Source: Anabaenopsis elenkinii CCIBt3563
GTDB taxonomy: Bacteria; Cyanobacteriota; Cyanobacteriia; Cyanobacteriales; Nostocaceae
Direction of reading: 5' to 3'
NCBI RefSeq assembly: GCF_015245355.1
Contig: NZ_CP063311.1
Location: 2,225,436-2,289,435 of the forward strand
DNA: 64,000 nt
The translations under genes were made by a program, and so were the position numbers. The notes beneath the pieces are model-generated. The model ran no database searches. It was given only the letters and a program-made list of their open reading frames with translations, and was not told where the DNA came from. This document shows positions 8,978 through 18,253 of the stretch, one piece after another (within the stretch, counting starts at the first letter, position 1; each line of letters begins with the position of its first letter).

Positions 8978-9722
8978 CTAGTTTTCTCTCTTTGAAGGAC
9001 TAAAAATGGTGCGTTACAGTTCAATCAATAATATCTTCTTAATCTGAACTGTCTGCAAAGCCTATCTGAGCTAAGAATGTTTACGGTTGTTACTCGCAGG
9101 TTCTACTTCTATAAATATCAAATAACGTTATTCTATAGATGTAAGTGCGATTCGTTCTTCCTAAATGAGTAGAAATGCTCAGGGACGGAAGGTAAGGCTG
9201 GTGAAAACCAGATTCTTACAACTGCGTGTTCATGTAGGTGTGAATCCTACCCCCTAGGTGCAAGGGTGACAGCATCTCCCTTACGGTAGCGACTAGCCAT
9301 CAATCCGTAAAGCAGGGAGAAAAGGCGTTCTTACTGGTAGCCTAACCCGGTACACGCCAAGCAAAGTACCCACGAGGAAGATATCCCAAGATGTGTCCGA
9401 AGCGTCGTAAATAGATAACCAAGCCAAATAAGGCTGACAGGCTGGAACCAAAAGGTAAAGGATAAGGAAACGGCTATTTTATGTTAGACCGTTACGCACT
9501 TCCGATAAACCCGGCGTATAGCATCACTCTAAAGGTACATAGAATGGACACACGGAACGAAGTAACCCCTTGTTAGCTCTTTTAGAAGCTCGAGTCTAAA
9601 AGTAGGTGCTAACCGGATGCTACAAGTGGGAAAGATTGAGTCAAAAGCGAACGCTTAGGGTAATGCCTAAGATATGCCGACAGACTCACGGTGATATGGA
9701 TGATAAAGTCGCAGTAGGAATT

Positions 9723-11501
9723 ATGTCTAAAACGAGTGTAAAGACTACGGTAGAATGGAACACGATGAACTGGAAACAGTTAGAACGTCGTGTTTACAAA
9801 ATCCAAAAACGAATTTATCAAGCCTCAGCCCGTGGTGATGTCAAGGTTGTTCGTGGACTCCAAAAGGTGCTGATGAAATCCTGGTCTGCCAAAGCTCTGG
9901 CAACACGTAGGGTAACTCAAGATAACCAAGGAAAGAAAACCGCCGGAATTGATGGAGTGAAAGCTTTATCACCCAGCGAAAGAATGGAATTGGTAGAAGA
10001 GTTAAATCTAGGGTCTAAACCCAAACCAACTAGAAGAGTCTGGATAGACAAACCTGGAAAGGATGAGAAAAGACCACTAGGAATACCCACTATGTATGAT
10101 AGGGCATTACAAGCACTTGTCAAACTGGCATTAGAGCCAGAATGGGAAGCTAAGTTTGAGCCTAACTCATATGGATTCAGACCAGGACGCTCATGTCATG
10201 ATGCCATAGGAGCAATATTCAGTTCCATCAGATTCAAACCAAAATTTGTATTAGATGCTGATATTGCTAAATGTTTTGACAAGATTAATCATCAAGCATT
10301 GCTAAAGAAACTGAACACCTACCCTAAACTACGCCGACAAATTAAGGCATGGTTAAAAGCAGGGGTGGTTGATAGCAAAGTCTTATTCCCGACAGAAGAT
10401 GGCACACCACAAGGTGGTGTTATATCTCCTCTGTTGGCAAATATAGCCCTACACGGGATGGAAGAAATTCTCAAAGAATATGCTTCAAAATTACCGGGTA
10501 AAGGTAGTAAAGTGAGTAAGGCTCAAGCAATATCAATCATTAGATATGCAGATGATTTCGTCATCTTGCATGAAAATCTAACAGTTATTGAACAATGCAG
10601 AGAAATCTTAGTTAAATGGTTAAGTGAAATGGGATTGGAATTAAAACCAAGTAAGACCAGATTGGCACATACCTTGTATGAAAACCAATCTGAGAAACCA
10701 GGATTTGACTTCCTTGGCTTCAATGTAAGGCAACACTTAGTTGGTAAATACAACTCAGGTATTACCTCACATGGTAAAATACTAGGATTTAAAACCATCA
10801 TCACCCCATCCATGAAATCTGTCAAGAACCATTACGAAAAGATTTCTAGCATCATTAAAAGAGACTTACCATCACCACAACTGGCATTGATAAGTCGTCT
10901 TAACCCCATAATCAGGGGCTGGTGTAATTACTACTCATCAGTAGTAAGTAAAAAAGTCTTTAGTAAGATTTTTAGTCAGGTTTATCAACGACTCTACAGA
11001 TGGGCAAAGCGCCGACACCCCAACAAATCCGTCAAATGGATAGCCAAAAAATACTGGCATACAATCGGAAACTACAACTGGGAGTTTGCAGCAAAGACGG
11101 ATGATAAGTTCATCAAACTGTATAGACACCCAGAAACTCCTATTGTACGTCACGTCAAGGTTAAAGGCAACGCCTCACCATTTGATGGTGATTGGGTGTA
11201 CTGGAGTTCAAGAATGACAAACCATCCCGAAGCCGACAAAAGAGTAGCAACTCTACTTAAAAGGCAAAAGGGTAAATGTCCAGAATGTGGGCTTTACTTT
11301 AGGGAAGGTGATGTAATGGAAGTAGACCACATCTTACCCATCTCCAAAGGTGGAAAAGATGAACATAAGAACCTACAATTATTACACAGACATTGCCATG
11401 ACAAGAAGACAGCCACTGATGGAAGTCTTGTAGGTATTCATGACAAGAACCATATCACTGAGGAGCCGTATGAAGCGAAAGTTTCACGTACGGTTTTGTA
11501 G
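9723..11501 (+). CDS. ltrA: group II intron reverse transcriptase/maturase (LtrA-type)
   Basis: Intron-encoded protein of 592 residues that assists splicing and drives retrohoming. In order: the N-terminal RT0 region (TVEWNTMNWKQLERRVYKIQ), reverse-transcriptase blocks including GIPTMYDRALQ, SYGFRPGRSCHDA, GTPQGGVISPLLANI and the catalytic YADD near residue 275, the maturase X domain (RLNPIIRGWCNYY) and a C-terminal HNH endonuclease (CPECG near 518, then VDHILPISKGG and LLHRHCHDKK). The ATG at 9723 with AGGA just upstream is preferred; the frame is open from 9606. Oddly, the frame stays open through ribozyme domain V, so the last 13 or so residues are encoded by it. All motifs look intact. 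Confidence 0.92.
   Translation: MSKTSVKTTVEWNTMNWKQLERRVYKIQKRIYQASARGDVKVVRGLQKVLMKSWSAKALATRRVTQDNQGKKTAGIDGVKALSPSERMELVEELNLGSKPKPTRRVWIDKPGKDEKRPLGIPTMYDRALQALVKLALEPEWEAKFEPNSYGFRPGRSCHDAIGAIFSSIRFKPKFVLDADIAKCFDKINHQALLKKLNTYPKLRRQIKAWLKAGVVDSKVLFPTEDGTPQGGVISPLLANIALHGMEEILKEYASKLPGKGSKVSKAQAISIIRYADDFVILHENLTVIEQCREILVKWLSEMGLELKPSKTRLAHTLYENQSEKPGFDFLGFNVRQHLVGKYNSGITSHGKILGFKTIITPSMKSVKNHYEKISSIIKRDLPSPQLALISRLNPIIRGWCNYYSSVVSKKVFSKIFSQVYQRLYRWAKRRHPNKSVKWIAKKYWHTIGNYNWEFAAKTDDKFIKLYRHPETPIVRHVKVKGNASPFDGDWVYWSSRMTNHPEADKRVATLLKRQKGKCPECGLYFREGDVMEVDHILPISKGGKDEHKNLQLLHRHCHDKKTATDGSLVGIHDKNHITEEPYEAKVSRTVL
11463..11496 (+). ncRNA. group II intron domain V
   Basis: A 34-base hairpin beginning GAGCCGTATGAAGCGAAAG, with the complementary CGTACGG-containing strand, has the size and conserved GAGCCGT start of the catalytic domain V of group II ribozymes. 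It overlaps the last codons of the RT gene. Domain VI follows at about 11502-11533. Confidence 0.85.
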
Positions 11502-11579
11502 ACGAGTCGGTTGGGTGACTGACCGGCTTAGTTTAATAGATGTGTGAATTCATCTGTCTGAAGTTATGTTTTGATTACT

Positions 11580-12467
11580 ATGCTCAATCCTTACGATCGC
11601 AAACAGGAACCTGTATGGCTGACTATTATCCGCCTTTTGCGCTGGGATAAACCAGAAGGGCGCTTAATTTTAATGATTCCGGCTTTGTGGGCTGTATTTT
11701 TAGCCGCATCAGGAAAACCCCCTTTACCCTTGGTCGGGGTGATTATTTTGGGTACTCTAGCCACAAGTGCAGCTGGTTGTGTAGTGAACGATTTGTGGGA
11801 TAGGAATATTGACCCACAGGTGCACAGAACACGCCAGCGCCCCTTGGCTTCCCGGGCTTTGTCTGTTAAAGTCGGGGTTGTGGTGGCTGTTGTTGCTTTA
11901 GGATGTGCTGCGGGACTAGCTTTTTATCTTAACTCCTTGAGTTTCTGGTTGTCTGTAGCTGCTGTACCTGTAATTGTGCTTTATCCGGGTGCAAAGCGGG
12001 TATTCCCCATCCCCCAATTAGTTCTCTCCATTGCTTGGGGTTTTGCGGTTTTGATTAGTTGGAGTGCTGTAACTGCAAGTGTTTCTTTACCCACTTGGCT
12101 ACTCTGGGGCGCTACTATATTCTGGACTTTGGGATTTGATACTATTTACGCTATGAGCGATCGCGAAGATGATCAGCGGATTGGAGTCAATTCTAGCGCT
12201 TTATTTTTTGGTAATTATGCCCCTCTAGCTATTGGTGTTTTCTTTGCTCTGACAGTTATCTTACTGTTATATCTAGGTGTATTAACACAGTTGGGTCTTT
12301 TATTTTGGATGAGTCTAGTTATTGCTACCATGGCTTGGATTTGGCAATATTTCCGTTTAATCCAGGATAACCTACCCAATTGTGTCTATGGTCAGATGTT
12401 CCGCGAAAATGTCTGGATTGGTTTTATTTTACTTGGGGGAATGATTGGCGGTTCTCTCCTCAAATGA
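11580..12467 (+). CDS. ubiA: 4-hydroxybenzoate polyprenyltransferase (plastoquinone pathway)
   Basis: Membrane prenyltransferase of the UbiA family, 295 residues. In cyanobacteria it joins a solanesyl chain to 4-hydroxybenzoate, an early step of plastoquinone synthesis. Both Asp-rich Mg-diphosphate motifs are present: NDLWDRNID near residue 72 and SDREDDQRIG near 195. Eight or so hydrophobic segments span the sequence. The ATG at 11580 (MLNPYDRKQEP) is chosen over an upstream TTG because it matches the usual N-terminus of the cyanobacterial enzyme. It is divergent from ppx; the group II intron ends about 42 bases upstream, so its native promoter may be displaced by 2.4 kb. Confidence 0.92.
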   Translation: MLNPYDRKQEPVWLTIIRLLRWDKPEGRLILMIPALWAVFLAASGKPPLPLVGVIILGTLATSAAGCVVNDLWDRNIDPQVHRTRQRPLASRALSVKVGVVVAVVALGCAAGLAFYLNSLSFWLSVAAVPVIVLYPGAKRVFPIPQLVLSIAWGFAVLISWSAVTASVSLPTWLLWGATIFWTLGFDTIYAMSDREDDQRIGVNSSALFFGNYAPLAIGVFFALTVILLLYLGVLTQLGLLFWMSLVIATMAWIWQYFRLIQDNLPNCVYGQMFRENVWIGFILLGGMIGGSLLK

Positions 12468-12721
12468 ATGTGGTTAAATTTATGATACATCTACATTCTC
12501 CTAGATTGACTTAGGAAAATGTTTGATTGTATACTTACCCTTGTACAAGGCTGCCGCCAATGGGGACTATACAACCTTAAAAATGCAACAATAATCACGT
12601 GACATACCCACAAAATAACTCGGGGGTACGAATTTTCTTGAGTGGCTGCATAATTACACGGTGAAATTGTCTCTGGTGAGCAGAAAGTTAAAGGGTGTTT
12701 TTGAGGTGAGGAGTATTCAAA

Positions 12722-13666
12722 ATGAGTAGACTGACAGTAAAATCTGCTGCGGTTTTGGCCTTTGCTGCTGTGGGAATGGGGGTATGCACAAGTCAAGGAG
12801 TATTGGCTCAAGAAGTAATTGCTACATCTCAACTACCTGAAATAAATTCTGTAGAAGGAGCCTTTTCTCACAGCGCTACTGATTTACAACCCATAGCGCA
12901 AACACCTATTGATTTAAATCAATTCTGTAGGGATTTTCCCCTCAACTCTCGCTGTAGTCAAATTACTCCCCCTGCTGTCACACCTAGTCCCAGTGCTCCC
13001 ACAGAAGTTAGACCGACAGAACAAACCAACCAAACCCCTGGAGGTAACAGGAGTGGTTGGGCAATTACTCCAGAAATTGGTACTTTAGGTATAGGAGCAT
13101 CTGTCACCAGGTCAATAACTCCTAATTTTAATGCCAGGGTGGGGATAAATGCTTTTGGTGTAGGGGCTGATATCACAGCAACTGATGTCACCTATGAAGC
13201 TGATCTGAGCTTGTCAAATATTTCTACTCTAATTGACTACCACCCCGCGAAAAATTCTGGCTTTCGTCTGACTGGGGGGTTGATATTTCAAGATAATAGT
13301 CTCAAGGGGACTGGGAGACCAACGAATAACACTATTACAGTTGGTGGAGAGACTTATACTGTTAATGTTTTAGAATCAGTTGATGCTGAACTTACCTTCG
13401 CCAATAGTGTCGCCCCTTATTTAGGACTTGGTTGGGGAAATGCGGTTCAACAAGGTAGAGGTTTCGGGTTTTCTTTTAATTTGGGTGTGATGTTCAGCGG
13501 TTCACCCAAAATAGGTGTTACACCTACTTTCGGTCCTGATGCTACTCCAGATATTCAGAATGATATCAATAACAGCATTGAGCAAGAAAGAAGGGATTTA
13601 GAAAGTGATCTAGATTGGTTAAAAATATATCCTGTGCTTTCTTTGGGTATATCTTACCAATTTTAA
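12722..13666 (+). CDS. outer-membrane beta-barrel-like protein
   Basis: Exported protein of 314 residues. The signal peptide runs MSRLTVKSAAVLAFAAVGMG with cleavage after GVLA. A Pro/Thr-rich low-complexity linker (TPPAVTPSPSAPTEVRPTEQ) at about 78-105 is followed by alternating amphipathic strands (GWAITPEIGTLGIGASVT, YLGLGWGNAV) and a terminal aromatic strand ending SLGISYQF, the usual C-terminal signal of outer-membrane barrels. The barrel resembles bacterial barrels with Arg-lacking long loops, but I cannot name the family. The start has GAGG-type purines upstream. No operon partner. Confidence 0.7.
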   Translation: MSRLTVKSAAVLAFAAVGMGVCTSQGVLAQEVIATSQLPEINSVEGAFSHSATDLQPIAQTPIDLNQFCRDFPLNSRCSQITPPAVTPSPSAPTEVRPTEQTNQTPGGNRSGWAITPEIGTLGIGASVTRSITPNFNARVGINAFGVGADITATDVTYEADLSLSNISTLIDYHPAKNSGFRLTGGLIFQDNSLKGTGRPTNNTITVGGETYTVNVLESVDAELTFANSVAPYLGLGWGNAVQQGRGFGFSFNLGVMFSGSPKIGVTPTFGPDATPDIQNDINNSIEQERRDLESDLDWLKIYPVLSLGISYQF

Positions 13667-13686
13667 GTAACTCAACAGTTATCGGG

Positions 13687-13717
13687 GGTGCGTTACCAAG
13701 AATAGGTTTGACGCACC
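13687..13717. terminator. hairpin between convergent genes
   Basis: GGTGCGT (13687-13693) pairs with ACGCACC (13711-13717) around a 17-base loop, 20 bases after the barrel gene and before the convergent mnmA. The arms are nearly the same as those of the inverted repeat at 7286-7309. Confidence 0.45.
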
Positions 13718-13855
13718 TTAATTAAATGGCTGCTGATATATATTTGTTAACTTATCAACTTACTCGCCTGCGCACACCTTTTCCATTATCTATATAATAC
13801 CTTGTCAACCTCTCCCAAGTCAAGGATTTTTCCTAAATTTATGGGGCGATGGGAG

Positions 13856-14911
13856 TTAGGTAAACTGTTCAATAATTCCCCCACCTAAAACTTGATCGTT
13901 GTCGTACCACACCGCAGCTTGTCCGGGGGTGATGCTGAATTGGGGTTGATCAAATACTAAACGTACACGGGAGTTTTCTAGGGGAATGACTGTGACGGGG
14001 GTGGGGGTGGAACGATAACGAACTTGTACCTGGGCGCGAATGGGTGTGGAGGGTGGGGCGATGGAAACCCAATTGACTCGACTGACTGTGCATTCTGGTT
14101 GAGTGATCTGGGTGCGATCGCCGACTATAACTTTATTATTGACTGCATCTAATGAAATCACATAAAGGGGTTCTGGTGCGGCGATTCCCAGACCTTTGCG
14201 CTGACCAATGGTGTAGTGGTGGACACCTTGATGTTGTCCTAAAACTTTGCCGTTGGTATCGACAATATCTCCTGGTTTGGGTGCGAGATATTTATCCAAA
14301 AATGAGCGCATAGAGCCGTTGCTTTCTACCAAGCATAAATCTTGACTCTCCGGTTTATCAGCGGTGGTGAGTCCGTATTCTCCCGCAATACGGCGAGTAT
14401 CTGTTTTTTGCAGTTCTCCTAGGGGAAACACTGTAGCGGCTAGTAACTCTTGAGATAAATCATAGAGGAAATATGACTGGTCTTTGTTGCGGTCTGCGGC
14501 TCTGAATAATTGGTAGCGACCGGTAACTGGATCATAGTTAATTTGGGCATAGTGACCGGTGGCAATGCGATCGCATTGTAACTGTTCCCGTGCATACTTG
14601 ACCATAGGGCCAAACTTAACTGTTTTATTGCACTGAGAACAGGGTAGAGGGGTAATTCCGGCGCTGTAACCATTAACCAAGTAATCGACGATATTAGTTT
14701 GAAAGACATCACGAATATCAACCACCTCATGGCGGATACCCAATTGTTCACAGATATGAGCCGCGTCGATCATTCCTTCGGAGCAACATTGACCCTTACC
14801 CTTCATCAGCCACAGGGTCAAACCGATGACTTCATAACCTTGATGATGTAGAATAGCGGCGGCGGTGGAACTGTCCACACCACCAGAAAGACCAACGACG
14901 ACTTTTTGCAT
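13856..14911 (-). CDS. mnmA: tRNA 2-thiouridine(34) synthase
   Basis: MnmA thiolates U34 of tRNA-Lys, -Glu and -Gln using ATP and a persulphide relay. The sequence of 351 residues shows the PP-loop SGGVDSS at residues 9-15, the catalytic cysteine Cys94 in [13 protein letters not shown] and the second cysteine Cys193 in [10 protein letters not shown]. The tRNA-binding and C-terminal beta-barrel regions ([25 protein letters not shown]) are intact and the length is normal. It is convergent with the beta-barrel gene and divergent from the nnr gene. Cytoplasmic. Confidence 0.96.
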   Translation of the reverse strand: MQKVVVGLSGGVDSSTAAAILHHQGYEVIGLTLWLMKGKGQCCSEGMIDAAHICEQLGIRHEVVDIRDVFQTNIVDYLVNGYSAGITPLPCSQCNKTVKFGPMVKYAREQLQCDRIATGHYAQINYDPVTGRYQLFRAADRNKDQSYFLYDLSQELLAATVFPLGELQKTDTRRIAGEYGLTTADKPESQDLCLVESNGSMRSFLDKYLAPKPGDIVDTNGKVLGQHQGVHHYTIGQRKGLGIAAPEPLYVISLDAVNNKVIVGDRTQITQPECTVSRVNWVSIAPPSTPIRAQVQVRYRSTPTPVTVIPLENSRVRLVFDQPQFSITPGQAAVWYDNDQVLGGGIIEQFT

Positions 14912-15078
14912 ATCAGTTAAATGTTCTTAATTATGGGTCTCACTCACAGTGAGCAAAATCTATATATTGTTGATTATGGGTAATTTAGCAGACATGAGCT
15001 AGGGAGCCAAATCATTATAGCACATATCTTGAAACCCTTACCAGACAAGCTGTACTCACAACTGAGGATTTCAAAGCC

Positions 15079-16623
15079 ATGGAAGATAGACAAGGACAAA
15101 TTGCACAAGTTGTCGTCACTGCTAGGGAAATGCGGGAAATAGAAGGGCGAATATTTGCAGCTGGTATGCCCGTAGCGGCTTTAATGGAAAAGGTAGGGGG
15201 GTTAATTACTGCGCGGGTGCGGGAGGTAGGGGGTTCCCGTGTGGGGGTGTTAGTCGGTCCGGGTCATAATGGCGGTGATGCTTTGGTTGTGGCGCGGGAG
15301 TTACACTGTCGTGGGTATGAGGTGTGGATATATTCGCCTTTTTCTCGGTTCAAGGAGTTAACTGGTCAACATTTACAATATGCTCAGAGTTTAGGTATCC
15401 CCTGTTATCAAGAAATTGAGGAATTACCACATTGTGATTTTGTGATTGATGGATTGTTTGGGTTTGGGTTAGAAAAACCAATTACTGATTCCCTGGCCTG
15501 GGCGATTAATCGCTTTAATCAATGGGAGCAGCCGATTTTGAGTATTGATATTCCTTCGGGTATACATACTGATACTGGTGAAGTTTTAGGCGCTGCTATT
15601 CGGGCGACTCAGACATTTTGTCTGGGTTTGTGGAAGTTGGCTTTTTTCCAAGACCAAGCTTTAGAATATATTGGCAAAGCTGAGTTAATTGATTTTGATA
15701 TTCCTGGGGTGGATGTGCAAGCTGTTTTAGGGACTTTACCCGCAATTAAACGCATGACCCGAACTCAGGCTTTGTCAACTTTACCCTTACCACGTTCACC
15801 AGTTACCCATAAGTATCAAGCTGGTCATTTACTGCTGATTTGCGGTTCCCGTCGCTATGCAGGGGGAGCAATTTTAACGGCTCTGGGTGGACGTGCTAGT
15901 GGTGTGGGTATGCTTTCGGTGGCTGTACCGGAGTCTTTAAAGCCGCTGTTGGTGTCCCATTTACCGGAGGCTTTAATTATTGGCTGTCCAGAGACACAAA
16001 CCGGAGCGATAGAGTATTTACAATTACCGGAAAAAACTGATTTAAGTTCCTTTAGTGCGATCGCCTGTGGTCCTGGTTTAACTTTAGATGCCACTGCCAT
16101 TGTCCAGGAGGTGATGGCTAGCGATCGCCCCTTAGTTTTAGATGCAGACGGTTTAAATATTTTAGCACAGATGGGAACCATCCCCACATTACAAAAACGT
16201 CAAGGGGCGACGGTTCTTACACCCCACACCGGGGAATTTGTGCGTTTATTTCCCCATCTTCCCGACCCCAAGCAAGATAGAATTCAAGCAGTGCAAGCAG
16301 CGGCCGCAGCCAGTGGGGCGATCGTCTTATTAAAAGGTGCCAGAACTGCCATATCCCACCCCCAGGGGAGAATTTGGATTAATCCTAATAGTACCCCAGC
16401 TTTAGCCAGGGGTGGTAGTGGGGATGTTTTGACGGGGTTGATCGGGGGACTCTGGGCACAAACTGGGAGTAAAGGAATACCTGTAGAGGATATTGTGGCT
16501 ACTGGGGCTTGGTGGCACGCTCAAGCCGGGATTTTAGCCGCCCAAGAGCGGACAGAACTAGGTGTAGATGCTTTTACCTTGACAGAATATCTGATGAAAG
16601 TTATTTCAGAATGGGTGACCTGA
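15079..16623 (+). CDS. nnr: bifunctional NAD(P)H-hydrate repair enzyme
   Basis: Repairs damaged (hydrated) NADH/NADPH. The N-terminal YjeF_N domain (about 1-220, with VGPGHNGGDALVVARE and SIDIPSGIHTDTGE) epimerises NAD(P)HX; the C-terminal ribokinase-like domain (about 235-510) is the ADP-dependent dehydratase, shown by KGARTAISHP and the ARGGSGDVLTGLIGG phosphate loop. Length 514 is typical. The last four codons (W-V-T-stop) lie inside the antisense tRNA-Lys gene, a 12-base overlap that ties the C-terminus to the tRNA 3' end sequence. It is divergent from mnmA. Confidence 0.94.
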   Translation: MEDRQGQIAQVVVTAREMREIEGRIFAAGMPVAALMEKVGGLITARVREVGGSRVGVLVGPGHNGGDALVVARELHCRGYEVWIYSPFSRFKELTGQHLQYAQSLGIPCYQEIEELPHCDFVIDGLFGFGLEKPITDSLAWAINRFNQWEQPILSIDIPSGIHTDTGEVLGAAIRATQTFCLGLWKLAFFQDQALEYIGKAELIDFDIPGVDVQAVLGTLPAIKRMTRTQALSTLPLPRSPVTHKYQAGHLLLICGSRRYAGGAILTALGGRASGVGMLSVAVPESLKPLLVSHLPEALIIGCPETQTGAIEYLQLPEKTDLSSFSAIACGPGLTLDATAIVQEVMASDRPLVLDADGLNILAQMGTIPTLQKRQGATVLTPHTGEFVRLFPHLPDPKQDRIQAVQAAAAASGAIVLLKGARTAISHPQGRIWINPNSTPALARGGSGDVLTGLIGGLWAQTGSKGIPVEDIVATGAWWHAQAGILAAQERTELGVDAFTLTEYLMKVISEWVT

Positions 16624-16683
16624 GATTCGAACTCAGAACCAGCGGATTAAGAGTCCGATGCTCTACCGTTGAGCTAGTCACCC
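16612..16683 (-). tRNA. tRNA-Lys (CTT)
   Basis: On the minus strand the acceptor arms GGGTGAC and GTCACCC pair perfectly, with discriminator A. The D arm GCTC/GAGC, anticodon loop CTCTTAA (anticodon CTT, reads AAG) and T arm CTGAG-TTCGAAT-CTCAG are all present. CCA is not encoded. Anticodon-stem position 27-43 looks mismatched (T-C). The 3' end overlaps the end of the nnr coding sequence on the opposite strand. Confidence 0.93.
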
Positions 16684-16729
16684 ATAGCATGGACTATTAT
16701 ATCATATTTTTGATAAATTGGCAAGCCTA

Positions 16730-17341
16730 CTAACCAATGGGATGATTTCCCGGGTTGACAGCGTGAATTTGTTCACTCCCAGACTGGGGTCTACCTCGTT
16801 TGTAGCGAGCAGCTTCTGGTTTACCCCATCCTAGTTGTAGAATCATTTCCAAAAAGTGAGAATTTTCCCACTTCCATAAACTCGCCCATTCTGTGGTTTG
16901 GGCAATTCGCTCTACATCAGAGTGGTAAATTTGCTGGTGTTGTTTACCGTTGTTAAAGCTCAAGTATAAATCCATTCCTGCGGTTACTTCCTGCCAAAAT
17001 TCCCATATAGAATTTTTATGGGATCTAATGATTTCTAGGTCGCTGTTGAGGGAAATTAATTCCGGGTCAACTTCGGGATAATGTAAACTTTTAGCTTTAA
17101 CTGTGATTTCTCGCCAAACTATACCAGATACTTGATTTTCCCGTTGATATGCGTGAATGGCGGCTTTAAAATCTTGATAGGCGCTAAACTTTTGTAACCC
17201 ATCAGTTTTGATAAACTGGTCAATGATAGGATTACCAGAAACCGTCACCTCTAGTTTAAGGCGTTTCCCTGAGAGACAGGCTTGACGTTCGTCAGCCAAG
17301 ATTTTGATTAGTTCCTCGGTAGTATAAACCTTTGACATCAA
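16730..17341 (-). CDS. conserved cyanobacterial hypothetical protein
   Basis: A 203-residue soluble protein that I do not recognise. It starts MMSKVYTTEELIKILADERQ (two adjacent ATGs) and contains VWREITVKAKSLHYPEVDPE and a C-terminal helix-like segment (HFLEMILQLGWGKPEAARY) followed by a Lys/Arg-rich tail (KRGRPQ). The tail could contact nucleic acid, but there is no helix-turn-helix I can define. It lies just beyond the tRNA-Lys gene on the same strand. No function is assigned. Confidence 0.65.
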   Translation of the reverse strand: MMSKVYTTEELIKILADERQACLSGKRLKLEVTVSGNPIIDQFIKTDGLQKFSAYQDFKAAIHAYQRENQVSGIVWREITVKAKSLHYPEVDPELISLNSDLEIIRSHKNSIWEFWQEVTAGMDLYLSFNNGKQHQQIYHSDVERIAQTTEWASLWKWENSHFLEMILQLGWGKPEAARYKRGRPQSGSEQIHAVNPGNHPIG

Positions 17342-17576
17342 AACACACTCTAGTAATCATTAGCCATTGGCTGTGAACTATGGACTAGGGATTTACTTAA
17401 CTCCCATTTGGTGATCAATGGTAGATGTTTGAGGTTGACGCTTCTGCTCTCAAGAAACAATAGTGATGATGTTGTTAATATTTATATTACCTTTATAATA
17501 TCCCTTTTCCTCCTTGGGAATGCAGTATCAGGTAAAACTAAATTAAATTAGGGTAGACCTGAGTCCACCCTAAAGG

Positions 17577-18134
17577 TTATTGTGCTAACTCACCACTCAC
17601 CTCGTTGAGTGCACGTCGTTGCAATGTTACTGATTCAGTCCTGGGTAATAAATTAAATACTTCCCTAAATTTGTCGTCGATTTCTTCGTAAGGGACTTGA
17701 CCGGTTTTATTTAAAACTACTTCCCCTGATTGATTGAAAACCACAACTTGGGGAACAGAACCAGAATAGTAGTATCCTGGTTCTGTGGGTTCATAGCTGG
17801 ATTTGACAGGTATGGTATCTACACTGATGGGGATAATTTCCGCAGCCCGCCCGTAGAATTCCTGAACTGTGGATATGGAGATGGCATATTGTTTACAATC
17901 TCTGCTGTCATCAATGTAAAAGGCTAAAAATACCGGTTTATGTTCTTCTAAAGATTTGGCTAAAGTTTGTCTGGGGGGAACCAGTGAACCGTTACCAGCA
18001 TAAACCACGAAAATGTTACCATCATAAACATCATCATTGAGTCCGGCAAATGCAGGTTGTATATTGATTATTAATAGACAAGCAAGCAAGAAGAGGCATT
18101 TTTTCAGTAAAAAAAGAAGCTTTATGCTTTTCAT
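17577..18134 (-). CDS. exported thioredoxin-like protein (PSI accumulation factor type)
   Basis: A 185-residue protein with an N-terminal signal/anchor (LFLLKKCLFLLACLLIINI, then QPAFA) and a thioredoxin-like fold: FVVYAGNGSLVPP, a VFLAFYIDDSRDCKQY strand-helix where the usual CxxC is reduced to a single Cys, and the cis-Pro region GSVPQVVVFNQSGEVV. It resembles the conserved cyanobacterial proteins annotated as thylakoid membrane photosystem I accumulation factor; that name is from memory. With one cysteine it is unlikely to be a dithiol oxidoreductase. It is divergent from murT. Location would be the lumen or thylakoid membrane. Confidence 0.7.
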   Translation of the reverse strand: MKSIKLLFLLKKCLFLLACLLIINIQPAFAGLNDDVYDGNIFVVYAGNGSLVPPRQTLAKSLEEHKPVFLAFYIDDSRDCKQYAISISTVQEFYGRAAEIIPISVDTIPVKSSYEPTEPGYYYSGSVPQVVVFNQSGEVVLNKTGQVPYEEIDDKFREVFNLLPRTESVTLQRRALNEVSGELAQ

Positions 18135-18253
18135 CCCAGAGCACCTTACAATTAGTTTTTGTCGGTTTGTGCGGAATTAGTCCAACTGAACTGGATATAT
18201 AATTACATTTACGCACTATTTTCTAAAATAACAGCCAGAGTTAGGTTACGGAT

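Larger units (their letters stand above)
9145..11537 (+). mobile_element. group II intron with encoded reverse transcriptase
   Basis: About 2.39 kb. The proposed 5' end is GTGCG at 9145, matching the group II 5' consensus. The next 570 bases are non-coding and structured (domains I-III), then comes the RT/maturase gene in domain IV. Domain V is recognisable at 11463-11496 (GAGCCGTATGAAGCGAAAG and its pairing strand). A domain VI-like stem follows (GTCGGT with ACCGGC) with an unpaired A just before the 3' end; the proposed last bases are AT at 11536-11537, within a base or two. The intron lies in the ppx-ubiA intergenic region, 42 bases before the ubiA start, so it interrupts no protein but would sit in the ubiA leader. 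Confidence 0.85.

Noticed and set aside
12491..12832. 113-residue minus-strand frame before the beta-barrel gene
   Set aside because: It overlaps the signal peptide region of the barrel gene, has no family resemblance and no ribosome site.
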